From an uncultured Bacilli bacterium (GTDB lineage: Bacteria > Bacillota_I > Bacilli_A > RF39 > UBA660), in the NCBI GenBank assembly GCA_947628765.1, contig CANRBD010000037.1:1-11008 (forward strand): 11,008 bases of DNA. The letters are read 5' to 3'. The position numbers were made by a program, and so were the translations under genes. Below, piece by piece: positions 5,677 to 11,008 of this stretch. Every line of letters begins with the position of its first letter. The stretch's first letter is position 1. Under the pieces are notes generated by a model. That model worked only from the letters and a program-made list of their open reading frames with translations. It did not search any database and was not told the DNA's origin.

Positions 5677-5736
5677 ATTGTATGAAGTTTCCTTCATCTG
5701 TATACATTATAACACACTGTTACCATGATGTCAAAA
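5669..5736. repeat. 68-bp perfect direct repeat, copy 2 (antisense promoter cassette)
   Basis: Identical to 5308-5375. Its right end (5736) abuts the tex stop codon (5737-5739) exactly, so the module border is the end of the tex gene. Confidence 0.95.
5706..5734 (-). promoter_or_regulatory. Consensus antisense promoter 2
   Basis: The minus strand reads TTGACA (5734-5729), 17 bp, TATAAT (5711-5706), identical to antisense promoter 1. It begins two bases after the tex stop codon, with no terminator between. Confidence 0.85.
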
Positions 5737-7869
5737 TTAATTTTTTGGCTTTATAAGTGAGAGTGACACTTTATTTTTATCTTTCAAAATATCATCGACA
5801 TAACAGTCTACGATGTCACCTACGTTTACTACTTCCATTGGATGTTTTATAAATTTATCAGTTAATTTAGAAATATGAGCAAGGCCATCATTTTTTAAAC
5901 CAATATCGATAAAAGCTCCAAATGGGGTTACATTACGAACTGTTCCTTGAAGATGCATCCCAAGTTTTAAATCTTCTAAATGCAAAACATCACTTTTTAA
6001 AATTGGTTTTGGCATCTCATCACGGGGATCACGATTAGGTTTTTTAAGTGATTTGATAATATCTTCTAAAGTATAAGCATCAGTCTTTAATTTATCAGTA
6101 TAGTCTTTAATATCGATATCAAAATTCATTTTATCGGTACCAATATCATTTAAAGTAAGCCCTAAACTTTTTAATAAATTCATAGTTACCGCATAACTTT
6201 CGGGATGGATATCAGTACTATCTAAAACATTCGTACCATCCACAATTCTTAAGAAACCAACCGCTTGGGTATATACTTTTGGACTTAAAAGTTTTTTAAT
6301 TGTTTCCCTACTCATTATTTTTCCATGTTCATCACGGTAAGCGACAATTTTATCAATGTTAGCTTTAGTAAGACCAGCGACATATTTTAAAAGTGATTTA
6401 CTAGCGGTATTAATATTAACCCCAACACTATTTACCGCTTTAGTGACAACAAAGTCTAAAGACGTGCTTAATTTTTTATCAGGAATATCGTGTTGATACA
6501 TCCCTACCCCAATACTTTCAGGATCAATTTTTACCAGTTCAGCTAGTGGATCTTGAAGACGTCTCGCAATACTAATGGCGCTTCTTTCTTCGACATGTAA
6601 ATCTGGAAATTCGGAAATGGCGAGTTTGGAAGCTGAATAAACCGAAGCTCCCGCTTCACTTACAATAATATACTCGACTTTTCTTTTAGCTTCCTTAATC
6701 GTTTCTGCGACAAAAGCTTCACTTTCCCTAGAAGCGGTACCATTACCAATAGCGATAATATCGATATTATATTTATCAATTAAATCAAGTAAAATTTGTT
6801 TACTTTTTTCTTTTTCATTTTTTGGCTCATGCGGATAAATAACTTTAATGCATTCTTTTTTACCAGTCGTATCAACTACCGCTAATTTGCACCCTGTACG
6901 ATAAGCTGGATCAAAACCTAAAACTCTTTTTTCTTTCATTGGTGGTTGCATAAGTAAATTTTCTAAATTTTTACTAAAGTTATCAGTCGCCTCATCTTCA
7001 GCTTTTTCGGTAAGTTCACTTCTGATTTCTCTCGAAACTGAAGGTTCAATTAAACGTTTATAACTATCTCTAATCGCTTCTTTGATGACATTGTTATAAG
7101 GTCCTTCTTTTTTAATTAATTTTTCTTCTAAATAGTTAAAAATTTTCTCTTTATCGACATCGATATTAACGGTAATTACTTTTTCTTTTTCAGCTCTATT
7201 AATAGCTAAAACACGATACCCTTTGGCATATTTAACTTTTTCGGCAAAGTCATAATACATTTCGTAAACTTTATTTTCATCTAGGGCATTTTTCTTTATT
7301 TTAGTTATCATTACGCCTTCATGATAAAATAAATTTCTAATCCATTTACGGTAGTAGGCATTATCACTTATCCATTCAGCAATAATATAGCCTGCCCCTT
7401 CCATCGCTTCTTCTTTGGTTTTTACTTTATCATTTAAATATGGTTTCGTAAGTTCATCGATTGGTTTAGTGGTATAACTCATAATTTGTTTAGCTAGTGG
7501 TTCTAAACCATTTTTAATCGCTTCAGTCGCTTTAGTTTTTTTCTTTTCTTTAAATGGACGATATAAATCTTCAACTTCAACTAGTTTGGAAGCTTTCATT
7601 ATTTGACCTTTAAGTTCTTCGGTAAGTAAACCTTTTTCATCGATTAGGCGAATAACATCTTCTTTTCTTTTGAGTAAATTTACTTCATACATATAAACTT
7701 CATTAATTTTACGGATTTGTTCTTCATCTAAATTGCCAGTTACTTCTTTACGATAACGGGCAATAAAAGGAATTGTATTACCCTCTTCTAAAAGTTTTAA
7801 AGTTTTTTCTACTTGACTTACTTTTATTTTTAAATCTTCACTAATATTTTTTATAATATTTTCATTCAT
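5737..7869 (-). CDS. tex: Tex family RNA-binding transcription accessory protein
   Basis: A 710-residue Tex protein (YdcI in B. subtilis is of similar size). In order: a helical Tex N-terminal domain (about 1-190, with the family signature NTIPFIARYRKEVTGNLDE at 31-49), central helices, a YqgF/RNase H-like fold starting at VLGFDPAYRTG (316-326) and continuing through GNGTASRESE, a helix-hairpin-helix region (VNINTASKSLLKYVAGL, 484-500), and a C-terminal S1 RNA-binding domain (about 633-706, with GTVRNVTPFGAFIDIG). It is a cytoplasmic nucleic-acid-binding protein linked to transcription and its fidelity; its exact role is still debated. The open frame reaches an ATG at 7899, inside the upstream gene, but AAGGGTGTGAT lies before ATG 7869 and the protein from there aligns with family N-termini. 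It sits 16 bp after the amidohydrolase-like gene, probably in one operon. Confidence 0.95.
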   Translation of the reverse strand: MNENIIKNISEDLKIKVSQVEKTLKLLEEGNTIPFIARYRKEVTGNLDEEQIRKINEVYMYEVNLLKRKEDVIRLIDEKGLLTEELKGQIMKASKLVEVEDLYRPFKEKKKTKATEAIKNGLEPLAKQIMSYTTKPIDELTKPYLNDKVKTKEEAMEGAGYIIAEWISDNAYYRKWIRNLFYHEGVMITKIKKNALDENKVYEMYYDFAEKVKYAKGYRVLAINRAEKEKVITVNIDVDKEKIFNYLEEKLIKKEGPYNNVIKEAIRDSYKRLIEPSVSREIRSELTEKAEDEATDNFSKNLENLLMQPPMKEKRVLGFDPAYRTGCKLAVVDTTGKKECIKVIYPHEPKNEKEKSKQILLDLIDKYNIDIIAIGNGTASRESEAFVAETIKEAKRKVEYIIVSEAGASVYSASKLAISEFPDLHVEERSAISIARRLQDPLAELVKIDPESIGVGMYQHDIPDKKLSTSLDFVVTKAVNSVGVNINTASKSLLKYVAGLTKANIDKIVAYRDEHGKIMSRETIKKLLSPKVYTQAVGFLRIVDGTNVLDSTDIHPESYAVTMNLLKSLGLTLNDIGTDKMNFDIDIKDYTDKLKTDAYTLEDIIKSLKKPNRDPRDEMPKPILKSDVLHLEDLKLGMHLQGTVRNVTPFGAFIDIGLKNDGLAHISKLTDKFIKHPMEVVNVGDIVDCYVDDILKDKNKVSLSLIKPKN

Positions 7870-7885
7870 GTCTATCACACCCTTA

Positions 7886-8509
7886 CTATTTAATAACATT
7901 TATATACTGAATGATAAAATTAGTAATTGCTGTACATAATTTATACATTTTTTCTGGATTTCCAATATCTCGATAATGGCCATTTATTTCAATCTGTATT
8001 ACTTCAATATCAGTTTCTAAAAACAAAGCTTGCGTTATTTTGCCACCTTTAAATGGATTATTTATAGAAACATTAATAATACCATTTTCTTCAAATGCCT
8101 CTTTTAATTCCATTATAGTTGAATAATCGGCTGATAAGTTATTTAATGTTCCTAGTTCCACATCAAATAATCGTTCTTTCTTCGCCCCATGGATATCAAT
8201 AACTAATTTTATATTATTATTTTTAACATAACTAATTAGTTTCCTTTTAAATTCATCATCATCGGTATGATTAGAATCGATACCATTATCAAACATTTTA
8301 ATAAAATAATGAATGTTGGTTTTTTGACCAATATATTTGACAATGCCTTTAGTATAAGATTCAGCTAATTTTATTGAACCATCTGATTTTACTTGATTCA
8401 TCGAATGAACTGAAGTAAGTAAAACTGGGTATTTACCATTTTTTATTAATATTTGTTGATTAACAGTTTCATTTTCCAAATTTGTAATCATTTTTTCAAA
8501 TTCTTTCAT
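7886..8509 (-). CDS. N-formylglutamate amidohydrolase-family protein
   Basis: A 207-residue protein with the conserved blocks of the N-formylglutamate amidohydrolase family, a zinc hydrolase fold related to carboxypeptidases: SVHS (H35), VIDIHGA (H107), DVELGT (116-121), NNPFKGGKIT (150-159) and IQIEIN (E174). H35, H107 and E174 are likely metal or catalytic residues by family pattern. It lacks a signal peptide. No histidine utilisation (hut) genes are nearby, so degradation of formylglutamate is not supported by context; stand-alone members may act on other N-acyl or peptide substrates (inference). The ATG at 8509 has GGTGAT three bases ahead and an extended -10 promoter at 8532-8540. It is followed by tex. 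Confidence 0.75.
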   Translation of the reverse strand: MKEFEKMITNLENETVNQQILIKNGKYPVLLTSVHSMNQVKSDGSIKLAESYTKGIVKYIGQKTNIHYFIKMFDNGIDSNHTDDDEFKRKLISYVKNNNIKLVIDIHGAKKERLFDVELGTLNNLSADYSTIMELKEAFEENGIINVSINNPFKGGKITQALFLETDIEVIQIEINGHYRDIGNPEKMYKLCTAITNFIIQYINVIK

Positions 8510-8531
8510 ATCATCACCATTATTATTAATA

Positions 8532-8540
8532 ATTATATCA
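8532..8540 (-). promoter_or_regulatory. Extended -10 promoter for the amidohydrolase-like/tex operon
   Basis: The minus strand reads TGATATAAT. Transcription would start near 8525, giving a leader of about 15 nt containing the GGTGAT ribosome site. It lies just past the terminator of the surface protein gene; no clear -35 is seen. Confidence 0.55.
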
Positions 8541-8550
8541 CATTTAAAAT

Positions 8551-8585
8551 AAAAGAAAAAGCAAACTCTACTTCGAGTTTGCTTT
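8551..8585 (-). terminator. Strong intrinsic terminator of the surface protein gene
   Basis: A perfect 11-bp stem (8558-8568 with 8575-8585, AAAGCAAACTC/GAGTTTGCTTT) and a 6-base loop. On the minus strand the stem is followed by TTCTTTTATTTT. It lies immediately after the stop codon at 8590-8592. Confidence 0.85.
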
Positions 8586-8589
8586 ATAT

Positions 8590-9876
8590 TTATTTAATTA
8601 AACCTAATTTTTTCCTAAAACGAATAACTAATATACTCATCGTCATACCAGAAACAATTAAAGTAATTATATTAAAGAATATATTATCGCCGGTTTTTGG
8701 ATTGACAATATCAGTATAAATATTATTGAATTTAACCCCTTTATAATATTTATTGTTTTTAACAAAGCTTGCAGAATCAACTTTTAGCTCATCTTTAGCT
8801 TTATCTTCAACAATATTTATCGTAACCGTCCAAACACTATCATCATATTGATAACGTTGATCATTACCAAGCACTTCTTTAACATTAAGTTTATAAGTGC
8901 CAGGTTTAGTAAATTTAAATTTACCAAAAGTAGCAGTTCCTTCACCAGTTATTGTTTTTGTAAGTTCACTAGGTAATTTCATACCATCTTGCTTATCAGC
9001 CGTTAAATTAAATTTGAAATCAGATTTTTTCTTAGGCGTATCACCTGAAATGACTTTTTCAATATCAAATTCGTAATCTGTTGGCACTAAAAGTCTATTA
9101 GTTAAAGTGATTGTGCAGCTATTTTCTGAACATATTCCCTCATTACCAGTTTCAGAACTATTTTTACTCTCTAATAATGATTCATCGCTTTCACGAACTG
9201 TATACTTATAATCATATACTTGGCCATCACTACCTTCATATTTTGCAGGTAAGCCAGTAAATGTGTAAGTCCATTTATTATCTTTACTAAGTTTTACATT
9301 ACTATCTAATAAAGTTTCTTTACCATCTTTATCAATACTATATAAATTTACATAAATAGCATCTGGAAGTAAATTTTGCTTATCAGCATCAGCATCATAA
9401 GCTTGACCCTTATATAAGAATTTTTTATCTACAGTAATGTCTATATCTGGATCTCCAAGTTCTATAACCCAGTTAGTAGCTATAGCGCCACCACGTTTAC
9501 CAGCTTTATTATTAATAAATTTAATATCGGCATCGAAATTATCATCATCATTTCTAGCTAATGAAAATGATGTATTTCTATTTTGATAATCTTTAATATT
9601 TGCTGGTTTATCACCTGTAGTAAATCTATGGTCTACTTCATCAGCATACCAATTTATAATATTACCTTTGTGATTACGTTCAGAAATGGTTACTGATTGA
9701 ATATCAGTTCCTTGACCTTGGTTAAATGTATCAGGTTCATTTCCAACAGAGTATCTAATATCATTTCCTCTAGCATCAACTTGAACAGATTTATTCATAA
9801 ATGAACCAGTAGCAGTATTTTGATAAATGGCTCCACCTAAAGTTGAATGAAACTTACCAGTAGAAGTTGGGCACAT
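8590..9876 (-). CDS. 3' fragment of surface protein: Cna_B-like and pilin isopeptide domains plus NPKTG sorting signal
   Basis: The longest ATG-initiated part of the downstream half is 428 residues; the frame itself is open back to 10125 with further repeats (RGGAIFIYN, DGGAINYTQ, GGGIWM). Residues 1-140 finish the beta-helix (LGGAIYQN, RGGAIATNW). A Cna_B-like domain covers about 145-262, with K151/K152, E229 in VRES and N260 in LTNRL placed to form an isopeptide bond. A Spy0128-type pilin domain covers about 268-388, with K274, E334 and N385 in the same roles. Then come NPKTGD (392-397), a hydrophobic helix (399-418) and RFRKK, a complete cell wall sorting signal. No signal peptide is present in this half, so on its own it could not be exported. 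GGTGGTGG codons upstream of 9876 resemble a ribosome site but simply encode glycines. Confidence 0.75.
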   Translation of the reverse strand: MCPTSTGKFHSTLGGAIYQNTATGSFMNKSVQVDARGNDIRYSVGNEPDTFNQGQGTDIQSVTISERNHKGNIINWYADEVDHRFTTGDKPANIKDYQNRNTSFSLARNDDDNFDADIKFINNKAGKRGGAIATNWVIELGDPDIDITVDKKFLYKGQAYDADADKQNLLPDAIYVNLYSIDKDGKETLLDSNVKLSKDNKWTYTFTGLPAKYEGSDGQVYDYKYTVRESDESLLESKNSSETGNEGICSENSCTITLTNRLLVPTDYEFDIEKVISGDTPKKKSDFKFNLTADKQDGMKLPSELTKTITGEGTATFGKFKFTKPGTYKLNVKEVLGNDQRYQYDDSVWTVTINIVEDKAKDELKVDSASFVKNNKYYKGVKFNNIYTDIVNPKTGDNIFFNIITLIVSGMTMSILVIRFRKKLGLIK

Positions 9877-10125
9877 CCATATGCCACCACCAGTAACAGC
9901 TTTATTACCTGTAATTAAAGCATTTTTTAGCTTTAAATAACCGCGAGAACCTTGAGTATAATTAATGGCTCCACCATCTTCACCAGCCTCATTTTCTTCA
10001 AACGTACCTTCTGTTAGTTCTAATGCGGCATCACTAAGCTCATTGTTGGCATTATAAATAAATATAGCTCCACCACGAGTACCACTAACATTTTTCTGAA
10101 AAAGTTTATCTTTACCAGAAATAGA

Positions 10126-11008
10126 TTATGGGTTACAATTAGTATCATCATATATTACCATAGCTCCGCCATCTCTATCGGCTTTGTTTTCTATAAACTG
10201 ATTATTCTGTAATTGATATCCACTTGCTCTATATGCATATATAGCTCCCCCGCTAACAGCACTATAATAATTATTAAAAGATTTACCTAGTTTTGCCTCA
10301 TTGCCATTGAAAGTATTGTTTGAAAGAACAGCGGTTGTATAGCTTGGGCCTAAGTAAAGGGCTCCGCCATTACCATTCATCGCATTAGTAGAAGTTACTG
10401 TATTATTCTTAAATGTATTATTATTCATAGTTAAATTCATCTTCAAAGATGCAACACCAAAATAAATTGCTCCACCATCAGTAGCTTGATTACCAACAAA
10501 CTTATTATCTTGTAAAGTAAAATTACCGCTTCCTGGATATAATGATGATACACCACCAAAATAAATTGCTCCACCTTGTTGTGCAGAACTTAGATGAAAA
10601 TTTTTAAACGTAACGTATTTGATAGTAGTATCTGTATTTAAAGTTACAGATTTGTCAAAATAAAGAGCTCTACAATCCGTACTATCTTCATTTAAAAAGC
10701 CATTTTCAACATTACCACTATTAGTAATAGTCAAATTAGTATTCTGCTTTGTTATTTTTAACATTGCTCCAGTACTACCACCAACGCCTGCAGATTCACT
10801 AGTACATTTTAAATTATGACCATTAACATCAATAGTAATATTTCCTGTGCCAATTTCAATAGGTCCAGTAACCACAATATCACTATTTAATTTAACACCA
10901 GTTCCACTTTCTAAAGTTTCTTTTAAAGTACCAAAGTCTCCTACTTCTTGTTCACCTGCTGCTTGAACATTCATAGGTATATAACCAATAAAACTTTGTA
11001 ACATGATT
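10126..11008 (-). CDS. 5' fragment of beta-helix surface protein (secreted repeats, truncated by TAA)
   Basis: Open from the right edge; the first visible ATG (11004) is probably internal, because the residues after it (FIGYIPMNVQAAG then EQE) look like the last part of a signal peptide and its cleavage site, leaving the true start upstream of the window. About 270 mature residues follow, with at least four repeat units pairing a FxxN element with a GGAI-type turn: FVGNQATDGGAIYFG, FNGNEA followed by SGGAIYAY, FIENKADRDGGAMVIY, and FKNN followed by GNGGALYLG. This is the parallel beta-helix seen in pectate-lyase-fold and Pmp-type surface proteins. If translation ends here, the product would be a secreted, unanchored beta-helix fragment. 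Confidence 0.75.
   Translation of the reverse strand, partial: IMLQSFIGYIPMNVQAAGEQEVGDFGTLKETLESGTGVKLNSDIVVTGPIEIGTGNITIDVNGHNLKCTSESAGVGGSTGAMLKITKQNTNLTITNSGNVENGFLNEDSTDCRALYFDKSVTLNTDTTIKYVTFKNFHLSSAQQGGAIYFGGVSSLYPGSGNFTLQDNKFVGNQATDGGAIYFGVASLKMNLTMNNNTFKNNTVTSTNAMNGNGGALYLGPSYTTAVLSNNTFNGNEAKLGKSFNNYYSAVSGGAIYAYRASGYQLQNNQFIENKADRDGGAMVIYDDTNCNP

Larger units (their letters stand above)
5583..5699 (-). ncRNA. Predicted antisense RNA 2 (antitoxin-like)
   Basis: Transcribed from the consensus promoter at 5706-5734, starting near 5699 with the same 5' GAAA-tetraloop hairpin as antisense RNA 1 (5697-5682). It covers the 3' untranslated region of peptide mRNA 2 and ends at the strong hairpin 5625-5590 followed by TTTGTTATTT. 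The first 30 or so bases are identical to antisense RNA 1, while the rest, the part that would contact the target, differs. The tex mRNA should read directly into this RNA. Confidence 0.68.
8590..11008 (-). pseudogene. Sortase-anchored beta-helix surface protein gene with an in-frame stop (5' end outside window)
   Basis: One continuous reading frame of 804 sense codons runs from the right edge to 8590 and is interrupted only by TAA at 10126-10128. No frameshift is involved, since the parts before and after the stop are in the same frame and both encode beta-helix repeats. Order: end of a signal peptide (QAAG), a parallel beta-helix with FxxN and GGAI/GGAL/GGAM repeats, a Cna_B-like domain, a pilin-type isopeptide domain, the NPKTG sorting signal, a membrane helix and a basic tail. 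The stop removes the cell wall anchor, so the gene is probably a recent pseudogene, a phase-variant or an assembly error. The lack of other damage over 1.5 kb downstream favours a recent event. Confidence 0.75.

Noticed and set aside
5308..5736. The 68-bp repeats as insertion sequence ends or a CRISPR array
   Set aside because: Only two direct copies occur, with no transposase, target duplication or regular spacers; their content is a promoter and hairpin for an antisense RNA.
8453..8719. Plus-strand open frame of 88 codons
   Set aside because: It overlaps the start of the amidohydrolase-like gene, a terminator, and the end of the surface protein gene in antisense, without a ribosome site.
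9876..10128. Frameshift between the two halves of the surface protein
   Set aside because: Both halves are in the same frame and all 83 codons between the TAA and the ATG at 9876 are sense codons, so a single nonsense codon explains the break.
1..11008. tRNA, rRNA or reassigned genetic code
   Set aside because: I saw no cloverleaf or rRNA-like segment, and the genes I read need no TGA as Trp; Trp is encoded by TGG where I checked.

Overview
The window is AT-rich DNA from a Gram-positive-type bacterium. It shows Shine-Dalgarno sites matching a Firmicutes anti-SD, extended -10 promoters, the ymfF/ymfH and yqeG genes typical of Bacilli, a prepilin-like protein, and a surface protein ending in a sortase sorting signal, so a cell wall is present. 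No TGA is needed as Trp in any gene I read, so the ordinary bacterial code fits. A gut-type low-GC member of the Bacilli (RF39, Erysipelotrichales or Acholeplasma relatives) is my guess from protein style, not something I could test.

All conventional genes lie on the minus strand and are read from high to low coordinates. From the right end: (1) a large secreted beta-helix surface protein (8590-11008, 5' end outside the window) with Cna_B-like and pilin-type isopeptide domains and an NPKTG sorting signal. It is interrupted by an in-frame TAA at 10126-10128 and followed by a strong terminator. (2) An N-formylglutamate amidohydrolase-family protein followed 16 nt later by the RNA-binding protein Tex. 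(3) A 0.75-kb interval (4969-5736). (4) A DUF975-like membrane protein followed by a single prepilin-like protein and a terminator. (5) A tight cluster yqeG - deoD - ymfF - ymfH, the last cut by the left end.

The interval between tex and the DUF975-like gene is the most striking part. It holds two tandem modules, each about 300 bp long and offset by 361 bp (measured between the identical repeats). Each has a plus-strand gene for a 25-27 residue hydrophobic peptide with its own promoter. Facing it is a perfect consensus minus-strand promoter (TTGACA-N17-TATAAT) that would make a roughly 115-nt antisense RNA over the 3' untranslated part of the peptide mRNA. The antisense promoter and RNA 5' hairpin lie in a 68-bp segment identical in the two modules. 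The peptide genes and the RNA pairing arms have diverged, but in a compensating way: in both modules the first nucleotides of the predicted mRNA can pair for 12 bp with the end of the same mRNA, and a second leader element pairs with the hairpin after the stop codon. This is the layout of a type I toxin-antitoxin system, in two copies that appear insulated from each other. The family match is by architecture only; I could not search databases.

Other points of note: DeoD has Asn instead of the catalytic Asp204 of hexameric purine nucleoside phosphorylases; the tex transcript should run straight into the second antisense RNA; and the surface protein carries FxxN/GGAI repeats like those of chlamydial Pmp proteins.
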